Origin: Terriglobia bacterium
Lineage (GTDB): Bacteria > Acidobacteriota > Terriglobia > Acidiferrales > UBA7541
Length of the DNA: 64,000 bases
Reading direction: 5' to 3'
Assembly: GCA_020072805.1 (NCBI GenBank)
Contig: JAIQGC010000006.1
Span: 1 to 64,000, forward strand
Both the position numbers and the translations under genes were made by a program. Each line of letters opens with the position of its first letter. The stretch's first letter is position 1. The notes under the pieces were generated by a model. It saw only the letters and a list, made by a program, of their open reading frames with translations. It was not told the DNA's origin and did not search any database. This document shows, in pieces, positions 1 to 7,554 of this stretch.

Positions 1-1
1 G

Positions 2-91
2 GTTCTCTTCCTCCTCACCTTCATCCTCAACGGCCTCGCCCGCCTCCTCATCCTTCTCACCCAGCGCAAGGGTGCCGAGGTGCGCGCATGA
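2..91 (+). CDS. pstC: PstC phosphate ABC permease, C-terminal fragment
   Basis: Only the last 29 codons lie in the window. They read as a hydrophobic final membrane helix with a short basic cytoplasmic tail, the usual end of PstC, the permease partner of PstA in high-affinity phosphate uptake. The identification rests mainly on the next gene: the stop codon overlaps the PstA start in an ATGA arrangement (88-91), a typical translationally coupled pstC-pstA junction. The 5' part lies outside the window. Confidence 0.75.
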   Translation, partial: VLFLLTFILNGLARLLILLTQRKGAEVRA

Positions 92-939
92 CCGCCCGCG
101 TCCTCTGGCGCAAATCGTTGAGCGCCGTCATGCTCTCCCTCACCGGCGTCTGCGCCTTCGTCGCCGTTTCCGTTCTTTTCCTCATCCTCGGCTACCTCGT
201 CATTCATGGCGGCCGCTCCGTCAACTGGGACTTCTTCACCAAGCTCCCCGCTCCCGTCGGCGAACTCGGCGGCGGCATGGCCAACGCCATCTTGGGCAGC
301 GCCAAGCTCCTCGCTCTCGCTTCCCTCATCGGCGTTCCCTTGGGTCTTCTCGGCGGCGTCTATCTCGCCGAATTTGGCGGCCACGCTGCGGGCTTCGTCG
401 TGCGCTATGCGGCCGACCTCCTCAACGGCACTCCCTCCATCGTCATCGGTATCTTCGCCTACGCTCTCCTGGTCCTCCCCTTCAAGCACTTTTCTACCTT
501 CTCCGGCGCTTTTGCTCTCGGCATCATGATGATTCCCATCACCCTGCGCAGCACCGAGGAGTTTCTCCGCGCCGTTCCTCTGGCCCTGCGCGAAGGCGCA
601 CTGGCCCTGGGTGCCAGCAAGTGGCGCGCCATCCTTACCGTCGTCCTTCCCGCCGCCTACCGGGGGATTCTCACCGCCGTCCTCCTGGCCCTCGCCCGCG
701 TTGCCGGGGAAACCGCTCCTCTCCTCTTCACCGCATTCAGCAACCGTTTCTGGAGTCCCGGCTGGAATCAGCCCACCGCCTCGCTCCCGGTTATGATTTA
801 TACCTACGCCGTTTCGCCGTATGATGATTGGCACCGCCAGGCTTGGGCCGCCGGCCTTCTCTTGCTCGGCCTTGTGCTGGTGATCAATCTTCTGGCCCGC
901 GTCGTTCTCTCTCGCGGCGCCGCTGTGCGGAGATCTTAG
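88..939 (+). CDS. pstA: PstA phosphate ABC transporter permease
   Basis: This is a 283-aa inner-membrane permease with about six hydrophobic segments (near residues 14-38, 72-95, 104-130, 136-152, 185-208 and 254-275). A cytoplasmic EAA-type loop at about residues 168-183 ([11 protein letters not shown]) should contact the PstB ATPase. The length is normal for PstA. The start overlaps the pstC stop by 4 nt and pstB follows within 2 nt, so pstC-pstA-pstB-phoU is one operon for ATP-driven orthophosphate import. The Pho-controlled promoter would be upstream of the window. Confidence 0.95.
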   Translation: MTARVLWRKSLSAVMLSLTGVCAFVAVSVLFLILGYLVIHGGRSVNWDFFTKLPAPVGELGGGMANAILGSAKLLALASLIGVPLGLLGGVYLAEFGGHAAGFVVRYAADLLNGTPSIVIGIFAYALLVLPFKHFSTFSGAFALGIMMIPITLRSTEEFLRAVPLALREGALALGASKWRAILTVVLPAAYRGILTAVLLALARVAGETAPLLFTAFSNRFWSPGWNQPTASLPVMIYTYAVSPYDDWHRQAWAAGLLLLGLVLVINLLARVVLSRGAAVRRS

Positions 940-940
940 C

Positions 941-1765
941 GTGATGCCATCCACTGCCAACTCTTCCGTTTCTCTTGCCGCCGGCTTGCCCGCCTCCCCC
1001 GGCCGCGAACTCGCGGGCGAACACTCCATGCGCATGAATATTTCGAAACTCAATTTCTATTACGGCGAGAAACAGGTTCTCTTCGATATCAGCCTGGGCG
1101 TCGCCGCCGCCCGTCTCACCGCGCTCATCGGCCCTTCCGGCTGCGGCAAATCCACTCTCCTGCGCACTCTCAACCGCATGCACGAGACCGTCCGCAACGC
1201 ACGCCTCGATGGCGAAATTACCCTCGACGGCCAGAGCATTTTCCTTCAGGACGTTACCCAATTCCGCCGCCGCATCGGCATGGTCTTTCAGAAACCCAAT
1301 CCCTTCCCCAAATCCATTTTTGACAACGTGGCCTACGGTCCGCGCATCAACGGCGCCAGCCGCCCTCTCTCCGATGTCGTCGAAGCCAGCCTTCGCCGCG
1401 CCGCCCTCTGGGACGAAGTTAAAGACCAGCTGCACAAATCCGCCTACGAACTTTCCGGCGGCCAGCAGCAGCGCCTGTGCATTGCCCGCGCCCTTGCCGT
1501 CGAGCCTGAAGTCCTGCTGCTCGACGAACCCTGCTCCGCTCTCGACCCCATCAGCACCGCCAAGGTCGAAGAACTTCTCGTGCAGTTGAAATCCAGCTGC
1601 ACCATCGTGATCGTGACCCACAATATGCAGCAAGCCGCCCGCGTCAGCGATTTCACCGCCTTCCTGCTCAATGGTTCGCTCATCGAATTCAGCCCCACTC
1701 CGCAGCTCTTCACCACGCCCGCGGATTCGCGCACGGAGGCTTACATCACCGGGCGCTTTGGATGA
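941..1765 (+). CDS. pstB: PstB phosphate ABC transporter ATP-binding protein
   Basis: This ATPase energises PstCA. Walker A is GPSGCGKST (residues 64-72), the signature is LSGGQQQR, and Walker B is VLLLDEP followed by a conserved ALDP-type D-loop; the H-loop is in VTHNMQQ. The conserved PstB core starts only near residue 32, so the first ~30 residues are an extra N-terminal tail. A GGAG lies about 8 nt before the GTG at 941 (an in-frame ATG is at 944). A shorter protein from ATG 1028 is possible, but no Shine-Dalgarno sequence precedes it. The gene follows pstA with no real gap. Confidence 0.95.
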   Translation: MMPSTANSSVSLAAGLPASPGRELAGEHSMRMNISKLNFYYGEKQVLFDISLGVAAARLTALIGPSGCGKSTLLRTLNRMHETVRNARLDGEITLDGQSIFLQDVTQFRRRIGMVFQKPNPFPKSIFDNVAYGPRINGASRPLSDVVEASLRRAALWDEVKDQLHKSAYELSGGQQQRLCIARALAVEPEVLLLDEPCSALDPISTAKVEELLVQLKSSCTIVIVTHNMQQAARVSDFTAFLLNGSLIEFSPTPQLFTTPADSRTEAYITGRFG

Positions 1766-1829
1766 GTGCAGTGTGGAGTAGCTGCGAGAGCAAGCGAAAC
1801 GGAATTTGCCGCCCGGAGGAATGGAAACG

Positions 1830-2495
1830 ATGGAACGTCATTTCGAAAAGGATCTGAACGAATTAAAAGAGCGTCTGCTGTGGATGGGCGGCCTCGCCGA
1901 ACGCGCCGTGCACCAAGCCGTCCAGGCCGTGCTCAACGCCGACGAGCAGATTGCCCAGCGCGTCCTTGCGGAAGAAACCGCCATCAATGAAATGCAGATT
2001 GAAATTGACGACCGCGTCGTCCACGTCCTGGCCCTGCACCAGCTCATGGCCGTGGACCTCCGCTTCGTTCTGGCTGTCTCCCGCATCAATAACGACCTCG
2101 AACGCATCGGCGACCAGGCCGTCAATATCGCCCAGGCCGCCCAGCGCATCCTGCGCCACCCGCGCGTCAAGCCCTACGTGGACCTTCCCAAAATGAGCGA
2201 AATCGTCGAGGGCATGATGCGCGACGCCCTCAACGCCCTCGTCCGCCGTGACGTCGTCCTGGCCCAGTCCGTTCTCTCCCGCGACGACCAGGTGGACAAT
2301 CTCCGCGACCAGATCTTCCGCGAACTCCTCACCTACATGATGGGCGATTCCAGCGTCGTTTATCCCGCCTTCGACCTCATTCTCATGGCCAAAAATCTCG
2401 AACGCATCGGCGACCACGCCACCAACATCGCCGAAGACGTCATCTACTTTGTCCAGGGCCGCGACGTCCGCCACCCCGCCGTCGACCGCCGCTAG
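1830..2495 (+). CDS. phoU: PhoU phosphate signalling protein
   Basis: This 221-aa all-helical protein carries the duplicated PhoU repeat. Each half has a metal-binding ERIGDxxxN-type motif: ERIGDQAVNIAQ in the first half and ERIGDHATNIAED in the second. PhoU damps Pst transport and signals phosphate sufficiency to the PhoR kinase at the membrane. GGAGGA at 1815-1820 gives 9 nt spacing to ATG 1830, so that start is preferred over the in-frame ATG at 1821, which touches the Shine-Dalgarno sequence. It is the last gene of the pst operon. Confidence 0.95.
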   Translation: MERHFEKDLNELKERLLWMGGLAERAVHQAVQAVLNADEQIAQRVLAEETAINEMQIEIDDRVVHVLALHQLMAVDLRFVLAVSRINNDLERIGDQAVNIAQAAQRILRHPRVKPYVDLPKMSEIVEGMMRDALNALVRRDVVLAQSVLSRDDQVDNLRDQIFRELLTYMMGDSSVVYPAFDLILMAKNLERIGDHATNIAEDVIYFVQGRDVRHPAVDRR

Positions 2496-2518
2496 TCGTT
2501 CACGCTCGGAATTTCTCC

Positions 2519-2545
2519 GTAGGGGCGGGGCTTGCCCCGCCCGTT
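2519..2545. repeat. GC-rich intergenic palindrome, copy 1
   Basis: Arms GGGCGGGGC (2523-2531) and GCCCCGCCC (2534-2542) are separated by TT and flanked by GTA on the left. It sits between the convergent phoU and the DinB-like gene. The same design recurs at 11001, 16916 and 53333, so it belongs to a dispersed REP-like family. It could also help end transcription from both sides, although no T-run follows. Confidence 0.7.
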
Positions 2546-2569
2546 GCGGAACGAGCATGATTCCAGTTC

Positions 2570-3037
2570 CTAACTCTTCTCCAACTCCCGGCAGATATAA
2601 ATCATCTGCCCCACATGATGGTACGCATGCCCCGCGCACCGCAGCACAATCGTAAATCTGTCCCTGGCCTCCGGCTCGCGCTCCGCCGAATACTCCCGCA
2701 TCCAATCCTCTTCGCTCTGGCTGCGAATCGCCGTGGTCACCATGACGATCGTCCGGTCAAATGCCGCCAGCACCTCCTCTTTCGAACGCCGGCTCGCATC
2801 CGTGAACTCCAGATCCCGGTTTCGAACGTAGCCCGTCCCCGCCAGCCGCGCCCCGATGTAGTAATTCAGGTTTCCGGTTACGTGCAGCACCAGATGCCCC
2901 GCGCTGTTTCCGTAGCCGCGGGGATTGCGCCAGAATTGCTCCTGCGTCAGCCCCCCGGCCCACTGGTGCAGTTGCGCCGCGATGTACTCGTAATATTTCG
3001 CCAGGCTTTCCGCCATCGCCGCTGATAACGCCGCCAT
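2570..3037 (-). CDS. DinB-like four-helix metalloprotein
   Basis: This 155-aa protein looks like the DinB/DUF664 family, metal-binding four-helix bundles related to YfiT and to mycothiol or bacillithiol S-transferases. The visible histidines are HLVLH near residues 48-52 and the C-terminal HAYHHVGQM, which together fit the His triad that holds a divalent metal. There is no signal peptide, so it should be cytoplasmic. The substrate cannot be told from sequence. It stands alone, facing phoU convergently. Confidence 0.75.
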   Translation of the reverse strand: MAALSAAMAESLAKYYEYIAAQLHQWAGGLTQEQFWRNPRGYGNSAGHLVLHVTGNLNYYIGARLAGTGYVRNRDLEFTDASRRSKEEVLAAFDRTIVMVTTAIRSQSEEDWMREYSAEREPEARDRFTIVLRCAGHAYHHVGQMIYICRELEKS

Positions 3038-3344
3038 CCGCCCCTCCGTTTTGTTCCGCTCCGCGCGCGATTATTTCCCGCCAAAGATTTGCCGGAAAGG
3101 GGACAATAGCGCGGCGCCGCAGAAAGTCAAGATGCCTCGCCGAATGCGCGGGCGTTGCCGTCGGCGCCCCGCCAACGGCTCTTTTGGACTGGAAGTGCAC
3201 AATAAATAAACTGCCCGAAAAGCTCTCTTAACCTCGGAAAAAAAGCGAAAAAGACCGCTTTTCCGCCCTTTCCACAGAGTTCCACAGGGTAACTACTATC
3301 GTACTATTGACTGGTACCTTGGTTCACCGCATTCTGGTTCCAAC
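3038..3344. other. Intergenic region between divergent genes
   Basis: This 307-base stretch separates the DinB-like gene (minus) from the small plus-strand gene at 3345. It has no convincing ORF. It contains a hairpin made from AAAAGCG and CGCTTTT (3241-3262), two direct TTCCACAG repeats (3271-3289) and a weak plus-strand promoter candidate, TTGACT (3307-3312), 17 nt, then CATTCT. If that promoter is real, the transcript would begin only a few bases before ATG 3345. Confidence 0.4.
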
Positions 3345-3716
3345 ATGGCCGAATACGCCGCACATATCGGGAGCCGCGTCGAGGTGCACTACCGCGCCGG
3401 CGAAATGAGCCTGAGCGCCACGGGCATCCTGGCGGCGGATTCGGGCCGTTCCATCTTTCTCGAAGAGCGCATTGAGCAGGATGGGCGCAAGAAACAGTTT
3501 CGCTGGGAGATTCCCTATTCCTCGATTCTGCGCATCGTGGTGAATATGCCGGGGGCCACTCCGCCGCCGGTGAGCGCGCCCCAGCCCGCGGCGTTGGACG
3601 ATGAGGATCTGGAATTGGAGACGGAACCGAAGGCGGAAAAGAAGCCCGATTCCGCCGTGGATCCCGCCACGAAGCCCAATCTTTTGTCTCCCGGACGCCG
3701 CCCGCAAGAAAGCTGA
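3345..3716 (+). CDS. Conserved hypothetical small protein
   Basis: This is a 123-aa soluble protein with no signal peptide or membrane helix. The first ~75 residues alternate charged and beta-type stretches (for example VEVHYRAGEMSLSATGIL), suggesting a small beta-barrel. The C-terminal third is acidic and proline-rich and probably disordered. I do not recognise a characterised family. It precedes the dehydrogenase at 3824 on the same strand after about 100 nt, so it may be co-transcribed with it. Confidence 0.7.
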   Translation: MAEYAAHIGSRVEVHYRAGEMSLSATGILAADSGRSIFLEERIEQDGRKKQFRWEIPYSSILRIVVNMPGATPPPVSAPQPAALDDEDLELETEPKAEKKPDSAVDPATKPNLLSPGRRPQES

Positions 3717-3823
3717 TCTTCTTTTCTGCCGCGTGGCACGGACTGCGCGCCCGCTTTTCCGCTACAATTCATGCGTTGCACGTGGGCAGCGGCGGAAGCT
3801 TGCGCCGCGCAAGGAGGAGTCTG

Positions 3824-4708
3824 GTGAATTCCGCAACAGGTGCGAAAGCAAAGATTGGATTGATCGGTTTGGGGCTGATGGGCCGGCCGATGGGGCTGAA
3901 TCTGCTGAAGGCCGGGCATGCGCTGACGGTATGGAACCGCACGCCGGCCCGCGCGGAGGCGCTGGTGGCCGCGGGCGCGAGCCAGGCGGCTTCGCCGCGC
4001 GCGGCGGCCGAGGCTTGCGATGTGCTGATTACCATCGTGAGCGATCCGTCGGCGCTCCAAGAAGTGCTGTGGGGCAAGGACGGCGCGATGAGCGGCCTGC
4101 GGCGCGGCGGCATTTATATTGATTCCAGCACGGTGTCTCCCGCTCTGGCACGGAAAATTTCCGCAGCCTGCGCGGAACGCGGAGCGCGCTTCCTGGACGC
4201 TCCGGTGACCGGCGGAACGTGGGGCGCGGAAAAGGGCGAGCTGGTCTTCATGGTGGGCGGGGAAGCGGCAACGCTGGCGGAGGCCGAAGCGGTGCTGGGC
4301 GTGCTGGGGAAGAAATGGTTTCACCTGGGGCCGAACGGAGCGGGCCAGACGATCAAGCTGGCGATGAATTTGATTCTCGCATTGCAGGTGGATGCCCTGG
4401 CGGAAGCCCTGGCGCTGGTGGGCGGCGCGGGGATTGCCGGAGAAAAGCTGGTGGAGGTGCTGCAGTCGAGCATGGCCCGCGCCGCCGTGTTGGACGTGAA
4501 GGCGCCGCTGCTGCTCAAGGGCGAGTATCCGCCGAGCTTTCCGCTGCGCCTGATGCACAAGGACCTGGGCCTGGCGCTGGACCTGGCGAATCAGATTGGC
4601 GTGCCGCTGCCGGCGACGGCCGCAGCGCGGGAGATTTACAGCAGCGTGAAGGGCGCGGCCAAGGAGGATTTGGATTACGCCGCGGTGATGAAGTTCTGGA
4701 AGGGGTGA
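3824..4708 (+). CDS. NAD(P)-dependent 3-hydroxyisobutyrate-dehydrogenase-family oxidoreductase
   Basis: This 294-aa beta-hydroxyacid dehydrogenase has an N-terminal Rossmann fold with GLIGLGLMGRPMG (GxGxxG nucleotide-binding loop), the substrate motif DAPVTGGTWGAE, and the catalytic lysine in the GAGQTIKLAMN segment. These enzymes oxidise 3-hydroxyacids or reduce the matching semialdehydes, including succinic semialdehyde or glyoxylate in the GLYR branch; the exact substrate is not clear. The GTG start at 3824 is chosen because AAGGAGGAG lies at 3811-3819, 4 nt upstream. The longer reading frame from 3776 has no such site. Confidence 0.88.
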   Translation: MNSATGAKAKIGLIGLGLMGRPMGLNLLKAGHALTVWNRTPARAEALVAAGASQAASPRAAAEACDVLITIVSDPSALQEVLWGKDGAMSGLRRGGIYIDSSTVSPALARKISAACAERGARFLDAPVTGGTWGAEKGELVFMVGGEAATLAEAEAVLGVLGKKWFHLGPNGAGQTIKLAMNLILALQVDALAEALALVGGAGIAGEKLVEVLQSSMARAAVLDVKAPLLLKGEYPPSFPLRLMHKDLGLALDLANQIGVPLPATAAAREIYSSVKGAAKEDLDYAAVMKFWKG

Positions 4709-4840
4709 AGGGGCGGGATGAAATCAGGAGTGGGTGGGGGAAGGCACGCGGGGAAAAGTCAGGGAAGAAGGATGGGCCGGCTGCGGCCGTGGAGGCGATA
4801 GAGGGAGAAATCGCGGTGGTAGATGGGCGGGAAAAAAAGA

Positions 4841-4862
4841 GCCGGGCTAAAGCCCGGCCTCT
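4841..4862. repeat. GC-rich palindrome of a second type
   Basis: Arms GCCGGGCT (4841-4848) and AGCCCGGC (4851-4858) flank a 2-nt AA loop, followed by CTCTAC. It lies in the 183-nt convergent gap between the oxidoreductase and the amine-dehydrogenase-like gene. It resembles the dispersed palindromes elsewhere in the window but has a different core. A bidirectional transcription stop is another possible role. Confidence 0.5.
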
Positions 4863-4891
4863 ACATAAGCGTTGATGCGCGGTTGCGCCGG

Positions 4892-5908
4892 CTACGGCCG
4901 GGCGTTGGGGGAGAAGAAGCCGATGGGCAGGTCGCGGGAAGTGCGCAGACCGGCGGGGGCGTCGAGGATGGCGGGGATGGAGTTGACGACGACGGAGGCG
5001 GTGGTGATGTCGCCGGGGGAGCCGCCGGGGATGATCAGTTTGACGTGGGGATGGCCGAGGAGTTCGATGGTGTCGGAGGGTTCTTCGGCGCCGACGTACA
5101 TTTGCAGTTCGAGGTAGACGAGTTCCTTGCCGGCGGCGTCGGTGCCGCGGGCGATCTGGTGGACTCCGGCGGCCTGGCCCTTTTCCACGGTGAGGAATTC
5201 GGTTTTGATTTTTTCCCTGGCCACGATGGGCTCGATGGTTTCGGTGATTTTTTCGACGGGGAGGTTGAGGCTGTCGGCGATCATGGCCACGGATTCGGGC
5301 AGGCCGACGTGCTTGATGACGCCCGCGGCGACCTGGGCGCGGAACTCTTCGACGGTCATGCCGGCGCCGACTTTTTTCTGGAGAGGGAGGCGGCGCTGGC
5401 CGGCGTCCACGATGCGCACGGCTTTGGCGTGTTCGATGCGCTGGGATTCGGCGGCCAGGGTGATGACCAGCTTGTCCATGACGAAGCCGGGATTGATGCC
5501 GGTGCCGACGAGGGCCACGCCCCAGTCCTTGGCGGCGGCGTCGAGCTGCGCGGCGAGTTCGGGGTGAGTGCGGTAGGGATAGGAAAGCTCCTCGCAGGTG
5601 GAGACGACGCAGGATTCGGCTTCGAGGCAGGCGAGAAGCTGGTCCATGACCTTGGGGAGCGAAGAGGAAGTGGAATGAATGACGACGTCGGCGGAGAGGC
5701 CGAGGACTTCCTTGGCGTCGGCGGAAATTTTTATGCCCCAGGGAGCGTCGGGCGCGCCGACGACTTCGCCCAGGTCGCTGCCGGCCTTGGCGGGGTCGGT
5801 GTCAATGGCGCCGACGATTTCGATGGCCTGCTTTTCGCGCATGAGGCGGGCGATAGAAGCGCCGATGGGGCCGACGCCGAATTGGATGGCACGAATTTTC
5901 TTTTTCAC
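4892..5908 (-). CDS. NAD(P)H-dependent amine-dehydrogenase-like / dihydrodipicolinate-reductase-like protein
   Basis: This 338-aa protein has an N-terminal Rossmann fold (QFGVGPIGASIAR at about residues 9-21) and looks like the family of 2,4-diaminopentanoate dehydrogenase and DapB-like reductases. Supporting segments are VVIHSTSSS, the VSTCEELSYPY block and TGINPGFVMDKL. Diaminopentanoate dehydrogenase acts in ornithine and lysine fermentation, but the true substrate here is unknown. The gene is monocistronic, with convergent genes on its 3' side. A function in amine or amino-acid oxidation would fit the island further along, but that link is inference. Confidence 0.75.
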   Translation of the reverse strand: MKKKIRAIQFGVGPIGASIARLMREKQAIEIVGAIDTDPAKAGSDLGEVVGAPDAPWGIKISADAKEVLGLSADVVIHSTSSSLPKVMDQLLACLEAESCVVSTCEELSYPYRTHPELAAQLDAAAKDWGVALVGTGINPGFVMDKLVITLAAESQRIEHAKAVRIVDAGQRRLPLQKKVGAGMTVEEFRAQVAAGVIKHVGLPESVAMIADSLNLPVEKITETIEPIVAREKIKTEFLTVEKGQAAGVHQIARGTDAAGKELVYLELQMYVGAEEPSDTIELLGHPHVKLIIPGGSPGDITTASVVVNSIPAILDAPAGLRTSRDLPIGFFSPNARP

Positions 5909-6030
5909 GATGAGCTCCCCCCGGTTTACCGCAGCGCACAGAGCGATTTCCGCGCGGACTGGAACATAAAAGATTAGCGGAATTGCCGCGCGGAGGCAAT
6001 CGGAGAGTCGCGCGTGAGCGGGGTGGAAAG

Positions 6031-6080
6031 GCCCGCCCTCTCCGGCTGCTGCCCGGAGCCTTGCGACCGAGGAGGGCGGC
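6031..6080. repeat. Long nested stem-loop element
   Basis: An outer inverted repeat, CCGCCCTC (6033-6040) with GAGGGCGG (6072-6079), encloses an inner TCCGG (6041-6045) and CCGGA (6053-6057) stem. It ends in GGCTAC like the shorter palindromes. It lies just before the pterin dehydratase gene and contains no reading frame of its own. It is probably a larger member of the dispersed intergenic repeats. Confidence 0.45.
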
Positions 6081-6144
6081 TACAGGGTGGGCGTGGAGGG
6101 GGGCGAGTGCATGCGCTACACTGGCGCGGGAAGAGAGGTGCGCG

Positions 6145-6438
6145 ATGGCACGGCCGGAAAAATTGAGCGCAGGGGAGATTCAGGAGCGGCTGGGGAAGCT
6201 GGCGGGATGGAGCCTCGCGGGAGGAAAACTGCGGCGGGAGTTCGCGTGCAAGGATTTTTCGGAAGCGTTTGGAAAAATGGCGCGGGTGGCGCTGGCGGCG
6301 GAGAGCATGAACCATCATCCGGACTGGTCGAACTGCTGGAACCGGGTGACGGTGGAGCTTTCGACGCACAGCGCGGGGGGACTGACGGAGCTGGATTTTA
6401 CGCTGGCGGCGAAGATCAGCGGGATTTTCGGTTCGTGA
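6145..6438 (+). CDS. phhB: 4a-hydroxytetrahydrobiopterin dehydratase
   Basis: This is a 97-aa pterin-4a-carbinolamine dehydratase, which dehydrates the 4a-hydroxypterin formed by aromatic amino-acid hydroxylases (phenylalanine breakdown) so the cofactor can be recycled. The family motif NHHPDW is at about residues 56-61, followed by VTVELSTHSAGGLT, and the length is right. ATG 6145 is preceded by AGAGAGGTG. No phenylalanine hydroxylase gene is in the window. The membrane protein gene at 6464 follows after 25 nt and may be co-transcribed. Confidence 0.9.
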   Translation: MARPEKLSAGEIQERLGKLAGWSLAGGKLRREFACKDFSEAFGKMARVALAAESMNHHPDWSNCWNRVTVELSTHSAGGLTELDFTLAAKISGIFGS

Positions 6439-6463
6439 GCGCGCCTGCGGGGAGAAAAGCGAA

Positions 6464-7453
6464 ATGATCGGAGCGCATCACAGCGCGGCGGCGCTGCGCG
6501 GCCGGACGTTGATGATTGTGCGCTGGGTGGCGGGGATCGCGCTGCTGGTGGCGCTGGCGCATTTTCTGCGCATCGAAGCGCTGCGGTCGGCGCTGGGGCG
6601 CGTGCCGGGGACGCGCTTCCTGGTGGTGCTCGCGGGTTACCTGCTGGCGTATGCGGTGGGAATGCTGAAGTGGCGCATGGTGGTGAACGCGGCGGGTGCG
6701 GGGTTGTCGGTGACCAGCAGCGCGCAGTGTTATTTCGGCGGGCTCTTTGGCGATCTGTTTCTGCCATCGATTATCGGCGGAGATGTGGTGCGGCTGTCGG
6801 TGGGGCTGCGCAAGAGCGAGCGGCCGGCGGCGGTGCTGGCGGGAAATTTCGCGGACCGGCTGCTGGACCTGGCGGCGGACGTTACGCTGATCGCGGTGGG
6901 GCTGGCGCTGCTGCCGGGGAGGTCGGGACTGAACTGGAAATTGATCGGGAGCCGCGCGGTGTTTTTGCTGGGGGTGGCGGCGATTGTGGCGAGTGCGCTG
7001 AGCTTTGGGCTGCACAAGCCGCTGCTGCGCGGGCGATCGGTGCGCTTCCGCAGGTGGGTGGGAAAGTTCCGGCATGCCTTCCGGAGCGTTTCGCGGCGGC
7101 CGGGAGTGCTGGTGGCGGGATGGCTGGGGGGAATGTGCGTGCAGGGCGGATTTCTGCTGATGACGGCGCTGCTGGGGGTTTCCTGCGGGCTGGTGCTGCC
7201 GCTGGAAGTGTGGATGTTCGCCTGGCCGCTGGCGAAGATTGCCGCGCTGGTGCCGCTGACGCAGGGCGGGCTGGGCGTGAGGGAAGGAGCGCTGGTGGCG
7301 CTGCTGACGCCGTTTGGCGCGGCGGCGTCACTGGTGTTGGCAACGGGATTGGTGGCCGAGGGAATTATTATTTGCGCGGGACTGCTTTCGGGGTTGCTGG
7401 CGCTGCTGCTGCGGGAGACGGAAGAAGCGGCGGACGAGGGCAAGCCTAGCTGA
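6464..7453 (+). CDS. Flippase-like membrane protein (lysylphosphatidylglycerol synthase TM family)
   Basis: This 329-aa integral membrane protein with about eight helices resembles the UPF0104/DUF2156-associated flippase domain found in MprF and AglD. The characteristic segments are FGGLFGDLFLPSIIGGDVVR, containing the conserved GD and GG pairs near residues 92-108, and ADRLLDL near residue 130. The C-terminal part has the QGGLGVREGALV motif. Such proteins are thought to flip lipids or lipid-linked sugars. No synthase domain is attached, so it is not a full MprF. It follows the pterin dehydratase gene on the same strand. Confidence 0.82.
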   Translation: MIGAHHSAAALRGRTLMIVRWVAGIALLVALAHFLRIEALRSALGRVPGTRFLVVLAGYLLAYAVGMLKWRMVVNAAGAGLSVTSSAQCYFGGLFGDLFLPSIIGGDVVRLSVGLRKSERPAAVLAGNFADRLLDLAADVTLIAVGLALLPGRSGLNWKLIGSRAVFLLGVAAIVASALSFGLHKPLLRGRSVRFRRWVGKFRHAFRSVSRRPGVLVAGWLGGMCVQGGFLLMTALLGVSCGLVLPLEVWMFAWPLAKIAALVPLTQGGLGVREGALVALLTPFGAAASLVLATGLVAEGIIICAGLLSGLLALLLRETEEAADEGKPS

Positions 7454-7554
7454 CACGATATGATGCGCCGCAGCGGGCGAGCGTATTATTTCCAGCCCGC
7501 CCGGTTTTCAACGGCTATTTTTGTTGGGCGCAGACGGAACCGCGAGCCTGCACC

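Noticed and set aside
3271-3289. Two TTCCACAG direct repeats resembling DnaA boxes
   Set aside because: They lack the TTATNCACA consensus, and no dnaA, dnaN or other origin genes are nearby.
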